64,000 nucleotides of DNA, from NCBI RefSeq assembly GCF_000233955.1, contig NZ_JH376592.1, positions 1-64,000 on the forward strand, in the 5' to 3' direction. The translations under genes and the position numbers were made by a program. The stretch's first letter is position 1, and each line of letters begins with the position of its first letter. Shown piece after piece: positions 41,109 to 49,543 of this stretch. Under the pieces are notes generated by a model. It ran no database searches. It saw only the letters and a list, made by a program, of their open reading frames with translations, and had not been told where the DNA came from. This stretch comes from Paraprevotella clara YIT 11840. Lineage in GTDB: Bacteria; Bacteroidota; Bacteroidia; Bacteroidales; Bacteroidaceae.

Positions 41109-43541
41109 ATGGACAGATTGAGTATCATATCAGCAGTATTATTCCTCTCGGGCGCACCTTCATACGCGCTCCCCATCGAGGAAACGGCGGAAGACAGCGC
41201 ACGGGTAAAAGACATCGAAGAGGTGGTCATCGTATATTCTCCCAAAGAAACCGGCAAGTTACGGCAGGCTCCCATCGCCGTTTCCCTTTTCGACCGGACG
41301 GCATTAGACGACCAACATACTGCTTCGCTGAAGGAACTTTCGGCTTTCGTACCGAACTTCTACATGCCGGACTACGGCAGCAGCCTGACCTCGGCGGCTT
41401 ACATCCGCGGCATCGGTTCGCGCATCAATACTCCGGCCGTAGGATTGTACGTGGACAACGTGGGATATGCCGACAAAAGTGCCTACGACATTGAATTGCT
41501 GGACGTGGAACGCGTGGACGTGTTGCGCGGCCCGCAGGCCACACTGTACGGACGGAATGCCATGGGCGGCCTCCTTCGCGTGTTTACCCGCAACCCGTTC
41601 CATTATCAAGGCACGGACATCCGCATGGGGACTTCGGTAAAAGACAAGGGTTACCAGTTGTCGGCATCGCATTACCAAAAGACAAGCCATAGAATAGCAT
41701 ACGCCTTGAGCGGGTTTTATAAGCATTCGGAAGGATTCTTCGAAAACGCCACCCGACATGAAACGGTAGGAGGAAACGAAACGGGAGGCGGACGCATACG
41801 TGTCATTTACCTTCCGGCAGAGGCTTGGAAACTGGACTTCTCTACCGATTATTCGTATCGTGAAGATCGCGGTTATCCCTACCGCTATTTGGGTGTCACC
41901 GAAGGAGAAGAGTCTCGTCCCGACCGTATAGGACGTATCCTCTACAACCGTCCTTCATTCTACCGCCGAAGCCTGCTGAACAGCAGCCTCAACGCACAAT
42001 ATACCGCCGACAAGTTTATCCTGTCGTCCGTCACGGCCTACCAAAACCTGAACGACAACATGACGCTCGATCAGGATTTCACGGACGCGGACTATTTCAG
42101 CCTGACCCAAAAGCAACGCATCAACTCCTGGAGCGAAGAACTGACTTTCAAAAGCCGCAACAACCGCCGTTGGGAATGGACCGGCGGAATCTACGCCATG
42201 CACCAGGCTTTACGTACGAAAAGTCCGGTATCCCTGACCCGTGAGTTCATGAACACCGTGTTCGACAAGGCCAACGCAGCCATCAGCCCGATGGGAATGG
42301 GACTTACATTGAACATGCCCGTCTCTCCCTACGTGGCCGACGGGGCTTTCGACACCCCGACCACCGACCTTGCCGCTTTCCATCAAAGCACGTTCAACGA
42401 CTTGTTCGGGGCGGAAGGGCTGAGCCTTGTAGCCGGCCTGCGTGTGGAATATGAAAAGATGAGATTAGACTACGATTACGGCGGCCGCATGGACTACGGT
42501 GTAGAGCTTACTTCTCCCATGATGCCGCTCGTCCTCGAAGGCCTGTCGGACGACAGCCGTTTCCGAGGCAGTTTAAAACACGATTACGTGCAGTGGTTAC
42601 CCAAAGTGGCCTTGCAATACCATTTTTCGGCGCAAAACAACGTGTACGTAAGCTGGAGCAAGGGTTATCGCAGCGGAGGGTACAACGTACAGATGTTCAG
42701 CGACCTGGTACAAGGCGATTTGAAAAGCCGGATGATGCGCTCCGTCAAGAACAAGACGGCGGAGACGTTGGACGGGCCGATGTACGACCACATGCCGGAA
42801 GCCGTGAAACAGATGATTGTCCACCAAATTCCACAGGAGGAGTTTTCCGGAACGCCGGCACAAACCCGCTTCAAACCGGAATACAGTTATAATTATGAGG
42901 CGGGCGGACACTTCTCGTTCTCGGACGGCAAGATACAACTGGATGCCGCCGTGTTCTACATGGACGTGTACGACCAACAGATTTCCAAATTCGTAAGCAG
43001 CGGATTGGGGCGTGTCATGGTCAACGCCGGACGGGGACGGAGTTGCGGTACGGAAATAGGACTGCGCGGCGGATGGTTGGACAACCGCCTGACGTGGCAT
43101 GCGTCATACGGCTACACGCACTCCGTATTCAAACGCTATGAAGCGCAGGAAGCCCGGACGGAAACAGCGCAAGAGGCGGTGAATTATGACGGAAACCATG
43201 TGCCTTTTGTCCCCATGCACACGCTCGCGGCAGGTGTGGAATACGAACAACCTTTGGAACACCATAAAATAAAAAGCTATTTCTTCGGCGTGAATACCAC
43301 GGGAGCCGGAAAAATCTATTGGAGCGAGGACAACGCTTTCCACCAGCCGTTTTACGCGCTGTTGAACGCCCATGCCGGTTTGGATTTCGGCTCCGTACGC
43401 ATTGATATCTGGGGCAAAAACCTGACGGATACGGACTACGACGCTTTCTTTTTCACTTCGGCCGCTACGACCCGCAACCTGAAATTCGGACAACGGGGCA
43501 ATCCGTTACAGTTCGGAGTAGATGTCAGCCTGCATTTCTGA
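41109..43541 (+). CDS. TonB-dependent outer-membrane receptor
   Basis: A receptor of 810 residues. Signal peptide to about residue 20, TonB-box-like region (DIEEVVIVYSPKE), plug domain with LLDVERVDVLRGPQATLYGR near residue 135, then a barrel ending GVDVSLHF. Architecture is that of siderophore-type (FyuA/FhuE-like) receptors without a CarboxypepD_reg domain, so it is not a SusC. The ligand cannot be told; no siderophore gene or Fur box was recognised nearby. It is monocistronic and convergent with the gene at 43566. Confidence 0.88.
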   Translation: MDRLSIISAVLFLSGAPSYALPIEETAEDSARVKDIEEVVIVYSPKETGKLRQAPIAVSLFDRTALDDQHTASLKELSAFVPNFYMPDYGSSLTSAAYIRGIGSRINTPAVGLYVDNVGYADKSAYDIELLDVERVDVLRGPQATLYGRNAMGGLLRVFTRNPFHYQGTDIRMGTSVKDKGYQLSASHYQKTSHRIAYALSGFYKHSEGFFENATRHETVGGNETGGGRIRVIYLPAEAWKLDFSTDYSYREDRGYPYRYLGVTEGEESRPDRIGRILYNRPSFYRRSLLNSSLNAQYTADKFILSSVTAYQNLNDNMTLDQDFTDADYFSLTQKQRINSWSEELTFKSRNNRRWEWTGGIYAMHQALRTKSPVSLTREFMNTVFDKANAAISPMGMGLTLNMPVSPYVADGAFDTPTTDLAAFHQSTFNDLFGAEGLSLVAGLRVEYEKMRLDYDYGGRMDYGVELTSPMMPLVLEGLSDDSRFRGSLKHDYVQWLPKVALQYHFSAQNNVYVSWSKGYRSGGYNVQMFSDLVQGDLKSRMMRSVKNKTAETLDGPMYDHMPEAVKQMIVHQIPQEEFSGTPAQTRFKPEYSYNYEAGGHFSFSDGKIQLDAAVFYMDVYDQQISKFVSSGLGRVMVNAGRGRSCGTEIGLRGGWLDNRLTWHASYGYTHSVFKRYEAQEARTETAQEAVNYDGNHVPFVPMHTLAAGVEYEQPLEHHKIKSYFFGVNTTGAGKIYWSEDNAFHQPFYALLNAHAGLDFGSVRIDIWGKNLTDTDYDAFFFTSAATTRNLKFGQRGNPLQFGVDVSLHF

Positions 43542-43565
43542 CCCGCCCCGGACAGGACAGAGCGG

Positions 43566-44570
43566 TCATTCATTCCATGCACCGCAGCGCGGACAACGCC
43601 CCTTGCCGTGAAGCTTGGCCCCGCAACGTCCGCAAACGTAAGGACAACGGGCATAACGGAAATAACGCCGCAACGCCCAACCGACGTAAAACAAGAAAAA
43701 AGGATAGCCGAGATAATATAACGTGGTGAGCGAAAAGAAGAGATAACACCCTGCACATACGCCTAATAAGGCAAACAAGTACAGCATGGCCTCCTGAAAG
43801 GGAAGTTGTCGGCAAACGTCTTCCACCGACGCTATGGCCAGAATGACAATCAGCCACACGGAAGCCACGAACAAGCCCAAAATAAACGGCAATCCGAAAG
43901 GATTGAGCGTCGGGTGGAAATAAAACTCCGTCCACGTATCAGGCACAAAATTCTGCATACTGGCATAAAGCGTAGCAGCGCCGGACAAGGTCAGGCAAAG
44001 CAAGGTAGGATAACAACTTCCGATATCGTCGAAATGCACGATATGGAAACGCTTGCGACGCATGCGGCGTACTAACCATAACACTGACAGCACGCCTAAA
44101 ACGGACAGGAAATATATCAGGTGCGTATTGCTGAAGGCATGGATAAACCGCGAAATGGAATCATCCGGAACGACCCGTGCCAGTAAATCCTGCTCATGCA
44201 CCCACCCCATGGTAGACTGGTCGCGGGCTACTTTCACCCAAACCGAATCCACCGAGTCCTCCGGTACAATCATGACTTCAGCCACGACGAGGCGGTCGTC
44301 CGCAAATACAGCCACGGTGTCTTCCGGCACACCGGCATGCACAGGATTATGGACGGGATGGACGGTTTGCAGGCACAACGAATCTCCCACCACCACGAAA
44401 TTATAATTCCGGTTATAATGATGGGAAGCCTCAAAATCAAGCGAATCCTTCCGTTTCTCCGTCAAATCCCATTCGTCGGAATAATCGGGCTTCTGGTAAT
44501 AACAACCGGCCGACAATAAACTGCCTAACAACAGGCAAATCAGAAAAAAGTTACTCTTCCGCATCGGCAT
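43566..44570 (-). CDS. Membrane lipoprotein with zinc-ribbon C-terminus
   Basis: The protein has 334 residues. A lipobox-like LLSAGC lies at the N-terminus (Cys23), then a beta-rich region resembling an SH3-like domain (VWVKVARDQSTMGWVHEQDLL), about five hydrophobic segments (from about residue 150), and a C-terminal double-cysteine zinc ribbon (CGRCGAKLHGKGRCPRCG). The mixture of lipobox, membrane helices and a zinc ribbon makes its topology odd. Function unknown. Its start overlaps the U32 gene by 20 bp, so it is the third gene of the metA operon. Confidence 0.75.
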   Translation of the reverse strand: MPMRKSNFFLICLLLGSLLSAGCYYQKPDYSDEWDLTEKRKDSLDFEASHHYNRNYNFVVVGDSLCLQTVHPVHNPVHAGVPEDTVAVFADDRLVVAEVMIVPEDSVDSVWVKVARDQSTMGWVHEQDLLARVVPDDSISRFIHAFSNTHLIYFLSVLGVLSVLWLVRRMRRKRFHIVHFDDIGSCYPTLLCLTLSGAATLYASMQNFVPDTWTEFYFHPTLNPFGLPFILGLFVASVWLIVILAIASVEDVCRQLPFQEAMLYLFALLGVCAGCYLFFSLTTLYYLGYPFFLFYVGWALRRYFRYARCPYVCGRCGAKLHGKGRCPRCGAWNE

Positions 44571-46419
44571 AGACTTTCATTTGGCAGGCTTTACAGTCGA
44601 AAGACAAACGGAAACGACGTCCGTCGGACGAGACCAAATAATACGGTTCCCGGAAGGGGGACTTCCCTCCTCCATAGCGCGGGCACCACCCCATGCTGTA
44701 ACGCAGGCAATGGCGGCAAAACATCAGTACGGCACCGGCAGGTTCCCGTTCCTCAAAAGCCGGAGCGATGCGCACAGCCCCTTGCTTATGGTAGAAATCC
44801 TCTGCCTTACGGTTCATCACATTGGCCAGATACGTCACCTCTTCCGGAACCCACCGCACCGGAGCCTTCCCTTGCTTTTCATCCCGGCTACGTGTAAAGG
44901 CCGTCGGAAGGAGGCGCACCTCTCGCGGCTCATTCATCTTACGTGCCGACAACAACCGCCCAACCAACGTCCTGCGCCAATCGGCCAATACGGAAGAAGG
45001 GATAAACCAGTCGGAAAGGAGACGAATCTCTACTCCGCCCGCCTCGAACGGTGTATTTCCCAACTTGGACAACTGTACCTTGATGTTTTCAACCTGCGAG
45101 CTGCGTGCCTTCTCTTTGGGATAGGGAAAAGCCACGGCAACCGACACCTCGTCCTCGTCGCGCACCTCCAACGTGAAACCCTCGGCATACTCGCCCAACG
45201 TCCATTCCACCCGGATTTTGCGGACAGCGGACGGACGGGACAGCACGTCCTCGAACGCCTTGTCGAAATTGCGGTACAGACGGGCGTGAGGACGGACACG
45301 CGGCATTTCCGCAGGATAAATCTTATTGGCTTCCACACGGTTTACGCGAAATCCCTGCAAGTTACCCTGCTCGTCCAAAAAGCACAGTCCGTCACCGTTG
45401 GCAAACGGCTTGACTCCGGACACGACGATACATTTCCCACGGACGTCTTTCACCGTCCCCACTTCTTCACCCAACGATTTGGGCGTATGGAACGAAAAAA
45501 TATCAGGTGTACGGCCATCCAGAAAATAACGGGTGAATCCGCGGTTGAAACTTTTCTCCAAACAGGGTGTGAACGCCAAAGAGACCTGCCCCGATGAAGC
45601 CCGGCGGTACTCCGGACGGCGTTTGAAGATTTCGTCCAAACGGCTGCGGTACCACGCAGTCACGTTTTTCACGTATGCCACGTCCTTCAGACGTCCTTCG
45701 ATTTTCAGCGAAGTCACGCCCGCATCCAACAAACGTTCCAAATCCGCCCCTCGGTTCATGTCTTTCAAAGAAAGCAAGTGGCGGCCTTGTTCTATCATAC
45801 GCCCGTCACTATCTACCATATCGAACTTCAACCGGCAGAACTGGGCGCACTCTCCCCGATTGGCACTCCGCCCGAAGCAATGCTGCGACACGTAGCACTG
45901 CCCGCTGTAACTGACACAGAGTGCCCCGTGTACAAAGACCTCCAACGGCACGTCGCAAGCCTCATGCACGGCCTGAATCTCGGCCCAAGACAGTTCACGC
46001 GCCAACACCACTTGACTGAACCCCAAACCGTGGAGGAACTTCACCTTCTCCGGTGTACGGTTGTCCATCTGCGTGCTGGCATGCAAAGGGATGGGCGGAA
46101 GGTCGAGTTCCAGCAAAGCCATGTCCTGCACGATGAGCGCATCCACTCCGGCACGATACAACGCCCACACCAACCTTTCCGTCTCAGGCAGTTCCTCGTC
46201 CTTCAATATCGTATTGACCGTGACGTACACTTTGACACGGAACGTATGGGCATACTCCACCAGACGGGCGATGTCCTCCACGGAATTGCCCGCCGATGCC
46301 CTTGCCCCGAAACGGGAAGCACCGATATACACGGCATCTGCCCCGTGGTCCACTGCCGCCATGGCACATTCCACGTTGCGGGCCGGAGCCAGAAGCTCTA
46401 CTGGTCTTTGTCTGATCAT
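44551..46419 (-). CDS. U32-family protein (peptidase U32/RlhA-like)
   Basis: The protein has 622 residues. The N-terminal TIM-barrel-like U32 domain begins VELLAPARNVECAMAAVDHG. The family Cys region reads VHGALCVSYSGQCYVSQHC with FGRSANRGECAQFCR, the cysteines that hold an iron-sulfur centre in characterised relatives. The C-terminal DUF3656-like region ends with CRHCLRYSMGWCPRYGG. E. coli RlhA, a U32 member, hydroxylates 23S rRNA C2501; prephenate is used by that group. Whether this protein modifies RNA or protein is open. Its ATG overlaps the metA stop (ATGA). Confidence 0.88.
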   Translation of the reverse strand: MIRQRPVELLAPARNVECAMAAVDHGADAVYIGASRFGARASAGNSVEDIARLVEYAHTFRVKVYVTVNTILKDEELPETERLVWALYRAGVDALIVQDMALLELDLPPIPLHASTQMDNRTPEKVKFLHGLGFSQVVLARELSWAEIQAVHEACDVPLEVFVHGALCVSYSGQCYVSQHCFGRSANRGECAQFCRLKFDMVDSDGRMIEQGRHLLSLKDMNRGADLERLLDAGVTSLKIEGRLKDVAYVKNVTAWYRSRLDEIFKRRPEYRRASSGQVSLAFTPCLEKSFNRGFTRYFLDGRTPDIFSFHTPKSLGEEVGTVKDVRGKCIVVSGVKPFANGDGLCFLDEQGNLQGFRVNRVEANKIYPAEMPRVRPHARLYRNFDKAFEDVLSRPSAVRKIRVEWTLGEYAEGFTLEVRDEDEVSVAVAFPYPKEKARSSQVENIKVQLSKLGNTPFEAGGVEIRLLSDWFIPSSVLADWRRTLVGRLLSARKMNEPREVRLLPTAFTRSRDEKQGKAPVRWVPEEVTYLANVMNRKAEDFYHKQGAVRIAPAFEEREPAGAVLMFCRHCLRYSMGWCPRYGGGKSPFREPYYLVSSDGRRFRLSFDCKACQMKVYADAEE

Positions 46420-47333
46420 CGGATACTATTAATATCGTAAGGAGTTTCCTGATACACGTAATAATTCAGCCAGTTGGAAAACAACAGGTTTCCATGGGCA
46501 CGCCATGTCACCAACGGTCCTTCCTCCGGCACATTGTGACAGTAATAGTTCACCGGCATGTCTATCGGCAAGCCTTTCTCCAAGTCGCGACGGTATTCCG
46601 TATCCAAGGTATAGGGGGAGTACTCGGCATGTCCCGTGACGTAAATCTCCCGTCCGCCACGCGCCATGACCATGCACACCCCGGACTGAGGAGATTCGGC
46701 AATGACCTCAAGGCCGGGCACCCGGAGCACGTCCTCGCGGCGAATCTCCGTATGGCGGCTGTGCGGCATATAAAACTCATCATCGAAACCGCGGAATATC
46801 GGTAGCATGGGAGCCAACGGATATTGCTTGAAAACGCCGAACATCTTCCGGTCCAACTTGTATTTGGGTACACCGTAATAATGGTACAGGCCGGCTTGGG
46901 CAGCCCAACAGATATAAAGGGTGGAAGTGACATGGGTGCGTGCCCAATCGAAAATTTCCTTGATTTCATCCCAATAATTCACCTCTTCATAGTCAAGATG
47001 TTCTACAGGCGCACCGGTAATAATCATACCATCGAACTTCTCCTCCTTCATCAGCTCGAAATCACAGTAGAAAGCTTTCATGTGCTCCACCGGCGTATTC
47101 TTCGACGTGTGCCCTTTCACTTTCATGAAAGAGACCTCGACCTGCAAAGGCGTGTTGGACAACAGCCGGACGAGGTCGGTCTCTGTCGTAATTTTCAACG
47201 GCATGAGGTTCAATATGACAATGCGCAACGGACGGATGTCCTGCGAAGAGGCTCGCGAACTGTCGATGACAAAGATGTTTTCTTTCTTCAACAACTCGAT
47301 GGCCGGAAGCCTGTCTGGTAAATTTAATGGCAT
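46416..47333 (-). CDS. metA: Homoserine O-acetyltransferase (MetA family)
   Basis: A MetA-fold acyltransferase of 305 residues, first committed step of methionine synthesis. The nucleophile is Cys142 in YICWAAQAGLYHYYG; the active-site His and Glu fall in VTGHAEYSP. Residue 111 is Glu (ITGAPVEHLDYEEVNYW). In characterised MetA enzymes Glu at this position selects acetyl-CoA and Gly selects succinyl-CoA, so the common label homoserine O-succinyltransferase is probably wrong here. First gene of an operon with the U32 gene. Confidence 0.93.
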   Translation of the reverse strand: MPLNLPDRLPAIELLKKENIFVIDSSRASSQDIRPLRIVILNLMPLKITTETDLVRLLSNTPLQVEVSFMKVKGHTSKNTPVEHMKAFYCDFELMKEEKFDGMIITGAPVEHLDYEEVNYWDEIKEIFDWARTHVTSTLYICWAAQAGLYHYYGVPKYKLDRKMFGVFKQYPLAPMLPIFRGFDDEFYMPHSRHTEIRREDVLRVPGLEVIAESPQSGVCMVMARGGREIYVTGHAEYSPYTLDTEYRRDLEKGLPIDMPVNYYCHNVPEEGPLVTWRAHGNLLFSNWLNYYVYQETPYDINSIR

Positions 47334-47365
47334 GTATAATCGGTTTTATCGTTTCTATGACCACG

Positions 47366-47373
47366 CAAAATTA
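47366..47373 (-). promoter_or_regulatory. -7 promoter box of metA
   Basis: TAATTTTG on the minus strand, 33 bp before the start. No SAM riboswitch is visible. Confidence 0.6.
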
Positions 47374-47410
47374 GCAAAATCTTACTGAAACGCCTACCAT
47401 TTTAACGCAA

Positions 47411-47447
47411 CAAGCGGAACGATTTAGAATCTTTATCGTTCCGCTTG
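47411..47447 (-). terminator. Hairpin terminator of the M13 peptidase gene
   Basis: CAAGCGGAACGA (47411-47422) pairs perfectly with TCGTTCCGCTTG (47436-47447). The T-tract after it on the minus strand is poor, so efficiency is uncertain. Confidence 0.7.
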
Positions 47448-47477
47448 CCTAAAAAATATATGCCTACGCCGAATGGC

Positions 47478-49508
47478 TTACCAAATCGTCACACGCTTTT
47501 CTTTCGGCACAAACATCGAATCTTTTTCAGTGATACCGAAAGCCTCATACCAAGCGTCGATATGGGGCAATGCGCCGTCCACACGCCAACGTCCCAATGA
47601 ATGGGGGTCGCTCTTCGTCCGTACGCGGATTTCCTCGTCACGGATATTTCCGGCCCACAGATTTGCATAAGCCAGGAAGAAGCGCTGTTCGGGCGTAAAG
47701 CCGTCTTCCGTCTGCAAAGGCTTCTCTTTCATTGCATTTTGGAAAGCCGTATATGAAACCATCAAACCACCGTGATCGGCCAGGTTCTCGCCCAAAGTCA
47801 AAGCACCGTTCCCTTTCAAACCGGGTAATACCTCTATATTGCTGAAGAAATCCTCCATCACTTTGGCGCGGGCTTCGAAGCGTTCCGCATCGCCCGGTGC
47901 CCACCAATCGGTCAGGTTTCCGTTCTTGTCGAACTGACGGCCCTGGTCGTCGAATCCGTGCGTCATCTCATGGCCGATAACCACACCTATGGCTCCATAG
48001 TTATAAGCATCGTCGGCCTCCATATCGAAGAACGGCGGCTGAAGGATACCGGCCGGGAAGCAGATTTCATTGGTCGTCGGGTTATAGTAAGCGTTCACCG
48101 TCTGCGGAGTCATGTACCATTCGTCACGGTCGACCGGCTTGTTCAACTTCTTGTCTATGACATATGCCAAATCGAACTCATTGCTGCGCACGATGTTGGC
48201 CCAGTAACTGTCGTCCTTGATTTCCAAGCCCGAATAGTCGCGCCATTTGTCGGGATAGCCCACCTTGACATAGAAAGATGCCAATTTGTCCAAAGCCACT
48301 TTCTTCGTCTCGTCGCTCATCCAATCCTGTACTTTGATACGTTCAGCCAAAGCGTCTTGCAGGTTTTTCACCAGTTTCACCATACGTTCTTTGGCTGCTG
48401 CGGGGAAGTATTTCTCTACATATTTCTCGCCTAACCCTTCGCCCAATACGCCTTCCACGGTAGCCACGGCTTTCTTCCAGCGCGGACGATCCTGCTGTTT
48501 TCCGCTCATTACCCGTCCGTAGAAATCGAAGCTGCAAGCCCGAAGTTCGTCGCTAAGATAGGGAGCCGATGAATTGATCAACTTCCATTCCATGAAAGCT
48601 TTCTGGTCTTCCACCGGCGTTTCGGCCAATATCTTTTCCACCTCATGAATCGGCTCGGGTTGTCCTACGCTGACTTCTTTCAGTCCCTGAATACCCATCG
48701 TACTGAAGAATACATCCCAATCAATTCCGGAATAGTCCTTCTTCAGTTCCTCGTACGTCATCTTATGATAGTTGGCTTCGGGATCACGCTGCTGCACGGC
48801 CGAATAAGAAGGAACAGCAATACGGGTTTCAATGCCCATCACGGCTTCCATCTTACGTTTGGCTTCTTCCGGAGTAGAGCCGCACAAGGTGAACATCTTC
48901 TCCATATATGCCTTGAACGATTCACGGACATGCACCGTGGCCGAATCATTGTCCAGATAATACTCTTTCTCACCGAGGCTCAAACCGCCTTGCCCGATTT
49001 GAAGGAGGTTCATGCTACTGTTCTTGATGTCGGCATCAATGTAGAAGCCGAAGTAACCGGGAAGCCCCTTACTACCGAGTTTAGCCATCTGGGCTATGAT
49101 TTCCTTGCGGTCCTGGATGGCTGCAATAGCCTCCAAGTCAGCTTGGATAGGGGCATAACCCTCCTTGTTCTGCTTCACGCTGTCCATGGCGATGTTATAC
49201 AAATCACCGATTTTCTGCTCCAACGTCCCGGCTTCGTGCTGTCCCTTGGCCATGGCTTCTATCAAGTCGCGCAACTGCTTGTTATTGTTCTCTATCAAGA
49301 CCTCAAAGTTCCCGTAAGTCGAGTACTCGCCCGTGAGTGGATGAGCCTTGATCCAACCGCCGCAGGCATACTGATAGAAATTATCTCCCGGCTTCGCCTT
49401 CTGGTCCAAATTACTCAGTTCGATTCCCGTCTTGGAAACCGATCCGCCACAGCCTGCCAATGCCAAAGAAGCAAAGGCCAGCATAGGGAAAAATTGCTTT
49501 AGTTTCAT
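47478..49508 (-). CDS. pepO: M13-family zinc metallopeptidase lipoprotein (PepO-like)
   Basis: A neprilysin/PepO-type peptidase of 676 residues. Lipobox LALAGC near residue 20, without an acidic export signal. The zinc site HEMTH lies in VIGHEMTHGFDDQGRQFDKN, the third ligand in GENLADHGG, and the substrate segment NAYYNP precedes them; the C-terminal VRTKSDPHSLGRWRVDG and closing CxxW-like tail (here VTIW) are typical. It cleaves oligopeptides outside the cytoplasm. No promoter is seen in the 35 bp after the ABC-F gene, so the two may share a transcript. The ATG at 49520 is an alternative start. Confidence 0.92.
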   Translation of the reverse strand: MKLKQFFPMLAFASLALAGCGGSVSKTGIELSNLDQKAKPGDNFYQYACGGWIKAHPLTGEYSTYGNFEVLIENNNKQLRDLIEAMAKGQHEAGTLEQKIGDLYNIAMDSVKQNKEGYAPIQADLEAIAAIQDRKEIIAQMAKLGSKGLPGYFGFYIDADIKNSSMNLLQIGQGGLSLGEKEYYLDNDSATVHVRESFKAYMEKMFTLCGSTPEEAKRKMEAVMGIETRIAVPSYSAVQQRDPEANYHKMTYEELKKDYSGIDWDVFFSTMGIQGLKEVSVGQPEPIHEVEKILAETPVEDQKAFMEWKLINSSAPYLSDELRACSFDFYGRVMSGKQQDRPRWKKAVATVEGVLGEGLGEKYVEKYFPAAAKERMVKLVKNLQDALAERIKVQDWMSDETKKVALDKLASFYVKVGYPDKWRDYSGLEIKDDSYWANIVRSNEFDLAYVIDKKLNKPVDRDEWYMTPQTVNAYYNPTTNEICFPAGILQPPFFDMEADDAYNYGAIGVVIGHEMTHGFDDQGRQFDKNGNLTDWWAPGDAERFEARAKVMEDFFSNIEVLPGLKGNGALTLGENLADHGGLMVSYTAFQNAMKEKPLQTEDGFTPEQRFFLAYANLWAGNIRDEEIRVRTKSDPHSLGRWRVDGALPHIDAWYEAFGITEKDSMFVPKEKRVTIW

Positions 49509-49543
49509 TTTATCATTCATTTAAGATAGTATTTGTAGAATAT

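Noticed and set aside
44581-45597. 338-codon plus-strand ORF
   Set aside because: Shadow of the U32 gene.
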